DNA of 64,000 nt from Pseudonocardiaceae bacterium YIM PH 21723. Its GTDB lineage: Bacteria > Actinomycetota > Actinomycetes > Mycobacteriales > Pseudonocardiaceae. Below, piece by piece: positions 54,885 through 63,831 of this stretch (position 1 is its first letter; every line of letters begins with the position of its first letter). Location: NCBI GenBank assembly GCA_003600225.1, contig QZFT01000067.1:124001-188000 (forward strand). The letters run 5' to 3'. The position numbers were made by a program, and so were the translations under genes. The notes under the pieces are model-generated. The model did not search any database. It was not told where the DNA came from and saw nothing but the letters and a program-made list of their open reading frames with translations.

Positions 54885-55215
54885 GGAAAGACGCTTTTAG
54901 GGCTCCCAGCGGCCCAATCTCCGCGTTGATCAAGGCTCCCCCGGGCGACACGATGCGGAACCGGTGCGACACGCCGCCTATCCCACGATATGGCCGTCCA
55001 CTGTGGACTGCGAGCACCTGAAGGACGCCTCCGTTTACCCGAGGTAAACGAAGGACGCCTTCAGCGCGCTCAAGTAAACGATGGCGTCCTTCAGGTCCAC
55101 CGCGGAAGCGGCCCCAACAACAAGACCCGCGCGACAGCCCCACCCTCGCGCGTTGGCAGGAAAGACGCAGCCCAAAGCCCGTCTCCCCCTCCAAAGCCGC
55201 TTTACCCCAACAGCC
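54885..55215 (-). repeat. B/C-family dispersed element, copy 2 (inverted)
   Basis: The reverse complement follows copy 1 (1090-1409) over about 320 bp: CGGCTTTGGAGGGGGAGACG, CGCTTCCGCGG, the CTGAAGGACGCC inverted repeat, the GTTTACCTCGGGTAAAC hairpin, GTCCACAGTGGAC, AGGCGGCGTGTCGC and TTGATCAACGCGGAG. The near-identity of the hairpin parts and divergence elsewhere suggest selection on structure or recent spread. Confidence 0.75.
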
Positions 55216-55227
55216 CAGAAGCAACCG

Positions 55228-56112
55228 TCAGGCAGCGGACAGGCTGGACCGCGTGTACGTCTCCGCCAGGCCGTAGACCTTCTGCCCGTACTCGACGCTG
55301 TGGTTGTACGACATCACCGCGTCCCACCAGCCCTGACCGGTGGACAGGTCGCGCTCGTGCGCGCAGAGGTAGCGGCCCGCAGTGACCGCGGCGTCGTCGA
55401 TGTTCTGCGGGTTGCCGTAGCCGTCGCCGTTCGCGTCCGAGGCCCAGATCTTCCAGGTGGACGGGATGAACTGCATCGGGCCGACCGCGCGGTCGTGCTG
55501 ACCGTCGCCGTCCAGCGCGCCGCCGTCGGTGTCCGGGATCGCCTGGATGCCCGGTGCGCCGTCCAGGGGCACGCCGATGATCGGCCGGGACGGGGTGCCG
55601 TCGTCCTGCAGGATCGCGCCACCCCAGCGACCGTGGTTCGACTCGATCCGGCCGATGCCGGCCAGCGTGGCCCAGGTGATCTTGCAGCTCGGCTGGCGGG
55701 CGCGCAGGGCCAGCTCCGCGTAGCCGTAGGCGCGTGCGGCGCGGGCCGGGATGTCGGTGACCTTGGCGACCTTGTTCGACCAGACGGACAGCGGGTCCTC
55801 CCCCGCGGTGCCGAACGGGTTCGGCAACGGCGGAACGGCGCCCGCCTGCGGCTGGCCTCCGGTGCTCGCGTTCGGCGCGGCGACGCCCGGCTTCACCTTC
55901 GCCGGGGTCACGGAGAGTGCCGGAATGTCCTGCGCCAGCTGGCCGGACTTCGGCTTCGAGAGCACCTTCAGGCCGTAGGCGGATGCTCCGGTGAACAGAA
56001 GCAATGCCATAACCAAACACACACGCGCGAGCACGGCGCGGGACGCGCTGCGCTTACGTCGGGGAACGCGAACATACGGCGCCGGTGTCTGCGTCGGTGT
56101 GACCACGTGCAC
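55228..56112 (-). CDS. Lytic transglycosylase-like secreted protein
   Basis: 294 aa. One N-terminal membrane helix (about residues 27-48), a Pro/Ala linker, then the SLT_2 domain: LAGIGRIESNHGRWGG with the catalytic Glu, and DRAVGPMQFIPSTWKIWASDANGDG. It ends with AVMSYNHSVEYGQKVYGLAETY. Paralogous to the other two transglycosylases in the window. GTG start, two candidates 6 nt apart. Role: peptidoglycan remodelling. Confidence 0.88.
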   Translation of the reverse strand: MHVVTPTQTPAPYVRVPRRKRSASRAVLARVCLVMALLLFTGASAYGLKVLSKPKSGQLAQDIPALSVTPAKVKPGVAAPNASTGGQPQAGAVPPLPNPFGTAGEDPLSVWSNKVAKVTDIPARAARAYGYAELALRARQPSCKITWATLAGIGRIESNHGRWGGAILQDDGTPSRPIIGVPLDGAPGIQAIPDTDGGALDGDGQHDRAVGPMQFIPSTWKIWASDANGDGYGNPQNIDDAAVTAGRYLCAHERDLSTGQGWWDAVMSYNHSVEYGQKVYGLAETYTRSSLSAA

Positions 56113-56169
56113 AGCGTACGCACAACGGGGTATGGTTTCTCCCCCTAGTGCCGGATTACTTGCGAGTAA

Positions 56170-57153
56170 TTACTCCGCGTTGGACGCGTACGAGTTCGCG
56201 AAGCCCAGAACCTTCACCCGGTACTCGTCACTCTGGTTGTACGAGCGGAGCGCGGCGGCCTTGCCCGCGGCGGTGGCGAGGTTGCGCTTGTTGGCGCACA
56301 GATACCGGCCGGCGGCACCCGCGGCGTCGTCCAGGTCGTCGATGTCCTTGGTGCCGTCACCGTCACCGTCCGTGCCCCACGAGGCCCAGGTGGTCTGGAT
56401 GAACTGCATCGGCCCCATCGCCCGCACATCCGGCCCGAGCGCGGGCAGCAGAATGCCGCGGATCGCCGGGTTCGGCTTGCCGGAGCTGTCCATGGACGCA
56501 CGATCCAGGTGCCCGTGCTGCGACTCCACCCGGCCGACGCCGGCCAGCAGCGTCCAGTCCAGGTTGCACGCCGGGTTGTCCACCTTGATCACCGCGGCGG
56601 CGTAGCCGTACGCGGTGAGCGCCCTGGCCGGGATGCCGACCTTCGGCGACAGATAGGTGGCCCACTTGTCGAAGACGGCGGGCCGCACACCCCAGCTGTT
56701 GGCCAGCCGGTGCGGTGGCACCGTGTCGGGCAGCTGACCCGGAGGCGGCGGGGGCTTCGGGAACGTCGGCGGCTCGGGCTGCGCGGCGATCGGCAGCACC
56801 AGGCGGCCGTCCGGCTTGTCCTGCTGGGATCCCGGCGGAATCATCGCCGCCTGCGCGTTGCTCGCCAGTTCCGGCTGCCGGCCGGCGATGCGGCGCAGGT
56901 CGTTGGCGGCGACGACAACGATGACGATCGCCGCGACGACCCCGAGGACCACGAACGGAACGCTGGAACGGCGCTTGCGGCCGTGCCGCTGCGGACGCAG
57001 CGTCTCGACCGGCGGGGCCGGCTCGGGCCGACGGTGCCGAGCCCGTGACACAGCGTCAGCAGGAATGGGCGGAAGCATGACCGTTTCCAGGTCATCCGCG
57101 CGACGATGCCGGTGCCGGACTACCGGCAGTACGACAGTATCCCCAAGATCCAC
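56170..57153 (-). CDS. Lytic transglycosylase-like secreted protein
   Basis: 327 aa. The cytoplasmic head is His/Arg-rich (RHRHRR), one membrane helix at about residues 70-90, a Pro-rich linker, then the SLT_2 domain: LAGVGRVESQHGHLD with the catalytic Glu, and VRAMGPMQFIQTTWASWGTDGDGDG. GTG start at 57151-57153 chosen because GGAGG precedes it; a longer open frame begins at 57237. Next to the 55228-56112 paralog on the same strand, gap 57 bp, so a local duplication. Confidence 0.87.
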   Translation of the reverse strand: MDLGDTVVLPVVRHRHRRADDLETVMLPPIPADAVSRARHRRPEPAPPVETLRPQRHGRKRRSSVPFVVLGVVAAIVIVVVAANDLRRIAGRQPELASNAQAAMIPPGSQQDKPDGRLVLPIAAQPEPPTFPKPPPPPGQLPDTVPPHRLANSWGVRPAVFDKWATYLSPKVGIPARALTAYGYAAAVIKVDNPACNLDWTLLAGVGRVESQHGHLDRASMDSSGKPNPAIRGILLPALGPDVRAMGPMQFIQTTWASWGTDGDGDGTKDIDDLDDAAGAAGRYLCANKRNLATAAGKAAALRSYNQSDEYRVKVLGFANSYASNAE

Positions 57154-57338
57154 TGGTGAACCTCCACCGACAGTGTGCCCTACTGACCCAGAAGAGTGAA
57201 GATCTAAGTCACACCCAATCGTCGTCTTTACGCACAACGGCCGGCCGACGGTTCCGGTGCGCGGAATCCACGCACCTGTGAAGCGCGGGTAAAAGCGGGC
57301 TCACGCGAGCACAACATGCCGGTGTCCACACTGGACGT

Positions 57339-57357
57339 ACAGCCAAGCCTTACCTAA
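57339..57357. promoter_or_regulatory. Probable iron box upstream of efeU
   Basis: On the minus strand TTAGGTAAGGCTTGGCTGT fits the IdeR/DmdR1 consensus at about 15 of 19 positions by eye, centred about 64 bp upstream of efeU. A second imperfect half, TTAGGCAAACC, lies immediately beside it (57362-57372). Iron-loaded regulator binding here would repress the uptake operon. Confidence 0.65.
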
Positions 57358-57411
57358 ATTCGGTTTGCCTAAGCTCATCAGCTGGGCGAATCCCGAGGAA
57401 GGGAGTGCGCT

Positions 57412-58239
57412 GTGCTGGTCAGTAACGGCCTCATCGGTCTCCGGGAAGGCCTGGAAGCGGCCCTGGTGGTCAGCATCCTGGTCGCGTTCCTGGTGAAGAC
57501 CGACCGACGGCACGCCCTCCGCTACGTCTGGCTCGGCGTCACCACCGCCGTCCTGCTGTCGGTGGCCTTCGCCGCGGTCCTCACCTACACCGTCGCCTCC
57601 ATGAGCTTCGAGGACCAGGAAACGTTCGGCGGCACCGCGTCGATCATCGCCGTCCTGTTCGTCACCGGGATGATCTTCTGGATGCGCAAGGCGGCCCGCA
57701 CCATCTCCGCCCAGCTGCGCGGCAAGCTCAGCGAGGCACTGGAGATCGGGCCCCTCGCCGTGGCCCTGGTGGCGTTCCTCGCCGTGGGCCGCGAGGGCCT
57801 GGAGACGGCCATCTTCTTCTTCACCAGCGTCGAGCGGGCCGGGACCACCGCGCAGCCGCTGCTCGGATTCCTGATCGGCATCGCCATCGCGGTGGCACTC
57901 GCCTACGGCATCTACCGGGGCGCCATGCAGATCGACCTGTCCAAGTTCTTCAAGGTCACCGGCGTGCTGCTGATCTTCGTCGCGGCGGGAGTGCTGGCGT
58001 ACGGGATCCACGACCTCCAGGAGGGCGGGGTACTGCCCGGGCTGAACTCACTGGCCTTCGACGTGGGCGCGTACATCAGCGTGGACTCCTGGTACGGCGC
58101 GCTGCTCAAGGGATTCTTCAACTTCTCCCCGCAGACCACCTGGTTGCAGGCGGTCGCGTGGGTGCTCTACGTCGGCATCGTGCTGACCCTCTTCCTGCGC
58201 GCCAGCGCACCTGCTCGGACCAAGGAGACTCAGGCGTGA
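57412..58239 (+). CDS. efeU: Ferrous/ferric iron permease EfeU (FTR1 family)
   Basis: 275 aa with seven predicted membrane helices. Both REGLE iron-binding motifs are present: LREGLEAALVV (about residue 10) and GREGLETAIFF (about 127). These mark the OFeT/Ftr1 family. GTG start after GAAGGGAG. First gene of a three-gene efeUOB operon. Confidence 0.94.
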   Translation: MLVSNGLIGLREGLEAALVVSILVAFLVKTDRRHALRYVWLGVTTAVLLSVAFAAVLTYTVASMSFEDQETFGGTASIIAVLFVTGMIFWMRKAARTISAQLRGKLSEALEIGPLAVALVAFLAVGREGLETAIFFFTSVERAGTTAQPLLGFLIGIAIAVALAYGIYRGAMQIDLSKFFKVTGVLLIFVAAGVLAYGIHDLQEGGVLPGLNSLAFDVGAYISVDSWYGALLKGFFNFSPQTTWLQAVAWVLYVGIVLTLFLRASAPARTKETQA

Positions 58240-59375
58240 ACGCATACCGAATCGGGGCCGCGCTGCTGACCGCCGGCCTGCTGGCGAGCTGTTCCGGCGG
58301 TGGCTCGGACAAGGGCACCACGATCACCGTGCAGACCTCCGACACCGAGTGCAAGCTGTCCGCGAACACCGCACCGGCGGGCACGATCACCTTCAGCATC
58401 ACCAACAACGGCAGCAAGGTGACCGAGTTCTACCTGTACCGCCAGGACGGATCGGTCGCCGCCGAGAAGGAGAACATCGGCGCCGGGCTGAAGTTCGACT
58501 ACACGACCAAGGTGAACGACGGCGGCACGTACATCGCGACGTGCAAGCCGGGCATGGTGGGCGACGGCATCCGCTCCGACTTCACCGTCACCGGCAACGC
58601 GGGCAAGACGACCGACCCGAAGCTGAAGCAGGCGGTGGCCGACTACAAGACGTACGTCGGCAAGCAGGCGGATCTGTTGCTGGCCGACACCACCCGGTTC
58701 GTGGAGGCGGTCAAGGGCGGCAACGTGGAGCAGGCCAAGGCATTGTTCCCGGTGGCCCGCACCCCGTGGGAGAAGATCGAACCAGTCGCGGAGAGCTTCG
58801 GTGACATCGACCCGAAGATCGACGGCCGGGAGGACGACGCGGTGAACGGCCAGAAGTTCACCGGCTTCCACCGGCTCGAAAAGGACCTGTGGGTGAGCGG
58901 CCTGCAGCCGGACTCCGGCGCGATCGCCGACCAGCTACTGGCCGACGTAAAGGACCTGGTCGGCAAGGCCAAGGCCGTGGACCACGAACCGGTGGCCATG
59001 GCGAACGGCGCGAAGGAACTCCTGGACGAGGTCGTCACCGGCAAGTCCACCGGCGAGGAGGACCGCTACTCGCACACCGACCTGTGGGACTTCGCGGCCA
59101 ATGTGGACGGCGCGGAGCAGGTGATCACCGCGCTGACCCCGTACCTCCAGGAGAAGGACCCGAAGCTGCTGAGCACCCTGCAGGAGAAGTTCACCGCGCT
59201 GAACACGCTGCTGGCCAAGCAGAAGCGGGGCGACGGGTACCGGACGTTCACCGAGCTGCAGGTCAACCCGGGTGCGGACAAGCCGGAGCTGACGACGGAG
59301 GGCAAGGAGCTGACCAAGGCGGTCGACGCGCTGGGTGAGCCGCTGTCCAAGGTCGCCGGGGTGGTAGCGGGATGA
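58236..59375 (+). CDS. efeO: Iron-uptake lipoprotein EfeO (cupredoxin + M75)
   Basis: 379 aa. A lipoprotein signal, LLTAGLLASCSGG (Cys about 19), is followed by a cupredoxin-like EfeO-Cup domain (about 25-120) and an M75 helical domain with HRLEKDLW (the HxxE motif). It captures ferric or ferrous iron and copper outside the cell and passes iron to EfeU. GTGA overlap with efeU. Confidence 0.94.
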   Translation: MNAYRIGAALLTAGLLASCSGGGSDKGTTITVQTSDTECKLSANTAPAGTITFSITNNGSKVTEFYLYRQDGSVAAEKENIGAGLKFDYTTKVNDGGTYIATCKPGMVGDGIRSDFTVTGNAGKTTDPKLKQAVADYKTYVGKQADLLLADTTRFVEAVKGGNVEQAKALFPVARTPWEKIEPVAESFGDIDPKIDGREDDAVNGQKFTGFHRLEKDLWVSGLQPDSGAIADQLLADVKDLVGKAKAVDHEPVAMANGAKELLDEVVTGKSTGEEDRYSHTDLWDFAANVDGAEQVITALTPYLQEKDPKLLSTLQEKFTALNTLLAKQKRGDGYRTFTELQVNPGADKPELTTEGKELTKAVDALGEPLSKVAGVVAG

Positions 59376-60571
59376 GTGTCTCCCGTCGTTCGCTGCTCGG
59401 GATCGCGGGTGCCGGGGCGGTCGCCGGCGGGGTGGGTTACCTGGCCGCAGAGCGACAGACGGTTCCCGGCGGCGTCGATGCGCCGGTGCCGTTCCACGGC
59501 AGGCACCAGGCGGGGATCGTCACGCCCGCCCAGGACCGGATGCACTTCGTGTCCCTGGACGTGACGACCACCAAGCGGTCGGAGCTGGTCGACCTGCTGC
59601 GGGAGTGGACCATCGCCGCGCAGCGGATGACCGAGGGCCAGGAGGCCGCACCCGGCGGCGCGGTCGGCGGTGGTCCGTACGCGCCGCCGAAGGACACCGG
59701 TGAAGCCCTGGGACTGCCGGCCTCGGGACTCACGTTGACCTGCGGTCTCGGCGGGTCGCTGTTCGACGACCGGTTCGGGCTGGCCGACCGCAAACCCGCG
59801 GCGCTGGCCGATCTGCCCGCGTTCCCCAAGGACAAGCTGGACCCGGCCCGGTCCGGCGGTGACCTGTGCATTCAGGCCTGCGCGAACGATCCCCAGGTGG
59901 CCGTGCACGCGATCCGCAACCTGATCCGGATCGGCTTCGGCGCGGTGTCGGTGCGCTGGTCGCAGCTGGGCTTCGGCCGGACCTCGTCCACCACCCGGGG
60001 CCAGGCGACGCCGCGAAACCTGTTCGGCTTCAAGGACGGCACGAACAATCCGAAAGCCGAGGACGTGGCGCTGCTGGACCAGCAGGTGTGGGTGAACGAC
60101 GGCTCGTGGATGACCGGCGGCAGCTACCTGGTGGCCCGGCGGATCCGGATGCACATCGAGATCTGGGACCGCACCTCGCTGGACGAACAGGAAGCGATCA
60201 TCGGCCGTTCGAAAGGCGAGGGCGCTCCGCTGGGTGCCGTCGCGGAGTTCGATCCGCTGGACTTCTCGTCGGACGCGATCGCACTTGACGCGCATGTGCG
60301 GCTGGCCCACTCCACGCAGCTGGGCGGGGTGAAGATCCTGCGCCGCGGCTACAACTTTGTGGACGGCTCCGACGGGGTCGGTCACCTGGACGCCGGGCTG
60401 TTCTTCATCGGCTTCCAACGTGATCCACACGCGCAGTTCGTCCCCATGCAGATGGCGCTGGCGACCAAGGACCGGATGTTCGAGTACATCCAGCACACCG
60501 GCTCGGCCCTCTTCGCCATCCCACCCGGCGTCCGCCCAGGCGGTTACTGGGCGGACACCCTCCTCGACTGA
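59372..60571 (+). CDS. efeB: Dyp-type heme peroxidase EfeB
   Basis: 399 aa. A twin-arginine-like signal (SRRSLLGIAGAGAVAGG) precedes the Dyp fold: NLFGFKDGTNNP holds the catalytic Asp of the GxxDG motif, and the later heme-ligand His lies in AHVRLAHSTQLGG. It is exported folded with heme and oxidises or strips iron for EfeO/EfeU. ATGA overlap with efeO. A family E terminator follows. Confidence 0.94.
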   Translation: MSVSRRSLLGIAGAGAVAGGVGYLAAERQTVPGGVDAPVPFHGRHQAGIVTPAQDRMHFVSLDVTTTKRSELVDLLREWTIAAQRMTEGQEAAPGGAVGGGPYAPPKDTGEALGLPASGLTLTCGLGGSLFDDRFGLADRKPAALADLPAFPKDKLDPARSGGDLCIQACANDPQVAVHAIRNLIRIGFGAVSVRWSQLGFGRTSSTTRGQATPRNLFGFKDGTNNPKAEDVALLDQQVWVNDGSWMTGGSYLVARRIRMHIEIWDRTSLDEQEAIIGRSKGEGAPLGAVAEFDPLDFSSDAIALDAHVRLAHSTQLGGVKILRRGYNFVDGSDGVGHLDAGLFFIGFQRDPHAQFVPMQMALATKDRMFEYIQHTGSALFAIPPGVRPGGYWADTLLD

Positions 60572-60574
60572 GTC

Positions 60575-60625
60575 CCGAAGTTGACGAGGTTCGGGACGCC
60601 TTTACCCGAACCTCGTCAACTTCGG
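60575..60625. terminator. Bidirectional terminator hairpin, family E copy 3
   Basis: Perfect 21-bp arms (60575-60595 and 60605-60625) beginning CCGAAGTTGACGAGGTTCGG between convergent efeB and the tricorn-type protease. Near-identical to 22407-22462. Confidence 0.88.
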
Positions 60626-60630
60626 AGCAC

Positions 60631-63600
60631 TCAGAACTTGGGCTCGGGCAGCTCCGGGATGGTCGCCGGTGGATCCGCCACGATCCGCTGCTGGACCACC
60701 TCGATGGCCTTCAGCAGCTGCGGGTCCCGGCCGGCGATCCAGTCGGTGGGGGTGATGTCGACCTCGATGTCCGGGTCGACACCGTGGTTCTCCATCCCCC
60801 AACCCTGACCCTGCATCCACAGCGCGTACTTGGGCTGGGTGATCTCCGTGCCGTCGACCAGGCTGTACCGCCGGTCGATGCCGATCGTTCCGCCCCAGGT
60901 CCTGGTGCCGATCACCGGGCCGACGCCGAGCGCCTTGATCGCCCCGCACACGATGTCGCCGTCGGAACCGGCGCGCTCGTCGGTGACCGCGACGATCGGG
61001 CCACGCGGGGAGAACTCCGGGTAGGAGGAGACCGAGTACCGGTCCCGGCCGATCTGCCAGCCGATGATCTTGCGGGACAGCCGCTCGACGACCAGCTGCG
61101 AGGTGTGCCCGCCCCGGTTACCGCGCACGTCGACGATCAACCCGTCCCGGGCCACCTCGGTGCGCAGGTCCCGGTGCAGCTGCGCCCAGCCGTCACCCAT
61201 CATGTCCGGCACGTGCAGGTAGCCGACCTTGCCGCCGGTGGCCTCGTGCACCAGCGCCCGGCGGCCACGCACCCAGTCCTGGTAGCGCAACGCGCCCTCG
61301 CTGGCCAGCGGCAACACCACGACGCGCCGGTTCTCGCCACCACCCGCCGGGGCGATGGTCAACTCGGTGGGCTTGTCGGCGGTGCCGACCAGCAGCGGAG
61401 CCGGACCGGCCTGGCCGACCTCGCGGCCGTTCACCCGCAGCACGGCGTCGCCGGCCCGCACCGCCACACCCGGACCGGACAGCGGCGACCGGGCGCGCGG
61501 GTCGGAGATCTCGCCGGGCAGTACCCGGTCCACCCGCCACACGCCGTCCTCGCCACGCGACAGGTCGGCGCCCAGCAGGCCGGGGCGCAGCGAGCCGTCG
61601 CCGTACGGATGCGGCGAGCTCACGTACGCGTGCCCGGTGCCGAGCTCGCCGTTGACCTCCCACAGCAGGTCGACCAGGTCGTTGTGGCAGCCGAGCCGCT
61701 CGACCAGCGGCGCGTACCTGGCCTGCGCGGCAGCCCAGTCCACGCCGTCCATGTCGGCCCGCCAGAAGTTGTCCCGCATGATCCGGCCGGCCTCGGCGAA
61801 GGACTGCTGCCACTGCCGTACCGGGTCGACGGTGACCACGGCCCGGCTCAGCTTCACGGTGAACTCGTCGTCCTGGCCGTCGGCGTGCGCCGAGTCGGAC
61901 TTGGAGTCGCTGGGCCGCACCCACACCCGGCGGCCGGAGCCCAGCACCGTGCGGGTGCCGTCACCGCTGATGGCGAACCAGTCGACCTCGTTGACCAGGT
62001 CATCCAGCCGACGCTTGCGCAGGTCGAAGTACTGCAGCGTCGCCTGCGGCTTGCTGTCGTCGTGCTTGGCCTGGCTGTCGCCGAGCACCCCGTGCAGCGG
62101 GTGGGACAGCCACAGCACGCCGTGTTCGGTGGGATGCAGGCTGAAGTACTTGCCCGCGGGGACGGGGAAGGGCAGCACCCGCTCCTCGATGCCGTCCACA
62201 TCCACCTGCACCGGCTGGGTCTTCTCGTCCTTGTCGCCGCCATCCTTCGCGGTGACGTCCGGCGCCCGGCCGGTCAGCGTCGGGGCGAACGGCGACGGGG
62301 TGAACGCGCCCAGCGGCACCAGGTAGGGCCGGCATGCGAGGGGGAACGTCAGGTCGAAGTGGTGCTCGTCGTAGATCGGGTCGAAGGTCCGCTCGGACAG
62401 GAAGAGCAGGTGCTTGCCGTCCCGGGTGAATTTCGGCCCGTAGTCGTAGAACCGCGGCTGCGTGACGTCCACAATGGACAGATCCGCGACCCTGGCCAGC
62501 CGGATGTGCCGCAGGTTGGCCGGCGCCGGATGCGACCAGACCAGCCACGCCGAGTCCGGGGAGAACGCCGCGCCACTCGGCTCGCCCTCCGACGCCTGGC
62601 ACACCTCCCGCAGCTCCTTGGTGGTCAGATCCACCAGCAGCAGCCGCATGTCGTGGGTGCTGAGCGCCACCTGCTGACCGTTCGGCGCCACCACCATGCT
62701 GCGCACCCGGCCCAGTCGCCCGCCGAGGAAACGCTCGTGTCCGCTGCCGTCGGTGCGGCACAGTTCGAGGGCGTCCTCGCCGTCGGCGTCGGTCACCCAC
62801 AGCACCTTGCCGGTCTCGCCGACCACCCGGGGCAGCCGGGCGCGCACACCGGGCTCGTCGGACAGCGCGGTCACCGGGCCGTCCCGGTGGGTCATCCACA
62901 GGACGCTGCCGAACACGGTGATGGCGCTGGCCCGGCCGGTGTGATCGACCGAGAGCCCGCCGAGATCGTGCGGCACGTCGACCGAGTAGGTCTGCCGCGC
63001 CGGGCTCGGCCCGGCCAGCCGCACGTCCAGCTTGCGCGGCTCGGCGTCCAGGCCGTCCAGCAGCCACAGGTCGCCGGCCCGCTGGTAGATGATCCGGCTG
63101 CCGTCCGTCGACGCGTGCCGGGCGTAGAACTCCCGATGGTCGGTGTGTTTACGCAGGTCACTGCCGTCCGGCAGGCAGGAGTAGATGTTGCCGACGCCCT
63201 CGTGGTCGGCCAGGAACGCGATCCGCTCCCCCACCCACATCGGCGCGGTCAGCTGACCGTCCACATCGGACAAAATCCGGTCGAAGTCCGGGCCGACCCA
63301 GAACTTCCCGCTCCGGCCACCCCGATACCGCTTCCACCAGGCCATTTCGCCGCTGTAGTTGGTGGCGGCCCCCAGGACCACCTCACCGTCCGGTCCCCAG
63401 GAGGCGTAGCCGACCGGGCCGAACTCCAACCGCCTGGGCGCGCCGCCGTCCACCGGCACCGCGTGCATCCAGGATCTGGTGTCCGGGGAGGCGCTGCCGC
63501 TGAGCGCCAGCACGTCGCCGTCCGGGGTCCAGCCGACGACCTCGGTGCGTGGATCCGCCCAGTAGGTCAGCCGCCTGCTCTGCCCGCCGTCCACCGGAAC

Positions 63601-63813
63601 CAGATAGACCTCTGGCTGCTGATCCCGGTTCGAGCGGAAGGCCACCGCGGTGCCATCCGGCGAGAAACGCGGGAAGCCGACCGGTACGTGATCGGCGGTG
63701 ATCCGCCAGGCCCGGCCGCCGGCCACCGGGGCCAGCCAGACATCGTCCTCCGCGACGAAGGTGATCAGATCCCCATGCAGGTGCGGGTAGCGTAGATAAC
63801 CAGCGAGAGTCAC
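60631..63813 (-). CDS. Tricorn-type protease
   Basis: 1060 aa, full length for the family. N-terminal six- and seven-bladed propellers (about residues 1-660) are followed by a PDZ domain (about 760-850) and an S41 peptidase core. Catalytic residues appear as His in LGTGHAYVSS and Ser in ERAGSDGDIV; RGNRGGHTS is also characteristic. A large self-assembling protease that trims peptides downstream of the proteasome, which actinobacteria have. Start ATG 63811-63813. The stop lies 5 bp beyond the family E hairpin. Confidence 0.93.
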   Translation of the reverse strand: MTLAGYLRYPHLHGDLITFVAEDDVWLAPVAGGRAWRITADHVPVGFPRFSPDGTAVAFRSNRDQQPEVYLVPVDGGQSRRLTYWADPRTEVVGWTPDGDVLALSGSASPDTRSWMHAVPVDGGAPRRLEFGPVGYASWGPDGEVVLGAATNYSGEMAWWKRYRGGRSGKFWVGPDFDRILSDVDGQLTAPMWVGERIAFLADHEGVGNIYSCLPDGSDLRKHTDHREFYARHASTDGSRIIYQRAGDLWLLDGLDAEPRKLDVRLAGPSPARQTYSVDVPHDLGGLSVDHTGRASAITVFGSVLWMTHRDGPVTALSDEPGVRARLPRVVGETGKVLWVTDADGEDALELCRTDGSGHERFLGGRLGRVRSMVVAPNGQQVALSTHDMRLLLVDLTTKELREVCQASEGEPSGAAFSPDSAWLVWSHPAPANLRHIRLARVADLSIVDVTQPRFYDYGPKFTRDGKHLLFLSERTFDPIYDEHHFDLTFPLACRPYLVPLGAFTPSPFAPTLTGRAPDVTAKDGGDKDEKTQPVQVDVDGIEERVLPFPVPAGKYFSLHPTEHGVLWLSHPLHGVLGDSQAKHDDSKPQATLQYFDLRKRRLDDLVNEVDWFAISGDGTRTVLGSGRRVWVRPSDSKSDSAHADGQDDEFTVKLSRAVVTVDPVRQWQQSFAEAGRIMRDNFWRADMDGVDWAAAQARYAPLVERLGCHNDLVDLLWEVNGELGTGHAYVSSPHPYGDGSLRPGLLGADLSRGEDGVWRVDRVLPGEISDPRARSPLSGPGVAVRAGDAVLRVNGREVGQAGPAPLLVGTADKPTELTIAPAGGGENRRVVVLPLASEGALRYQDWVRGRRALVHEATGGKVGYLHVPDMMGDGWAQLHRDLRTEVARDGLIVDVRGNRGGHTSQLVVERLSRKIIGWQIGRDRYSVSSYPEFSPRGPIVAVTDERAGSDGDIVCGAIKALGVGPVIGTRTWGGTIGIDRRYSLVDGTEITQPKYALWMQGQGWGMENHGVDPDIEVDITPTDWIAGRDPQLLKAIEVVQQRIVADPPATIPELPEPKF

Positions 63814-63831
63814 CAGGCGAAGGTTACTTGG

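Larger units (their letters stand above)
54721..55227. other. Gene-free stretch, 507 bp, inverted repeat elements
   Basis: Between the convergent EspR-like and transglycosylase genes. It consists almost wholly of a forward family B copy (about 54729-54823) and an inverted B/C element (about 54885-55215). No transposase or credible gene is visible; the open frames are created by the repeats. Confidence 0.75.
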
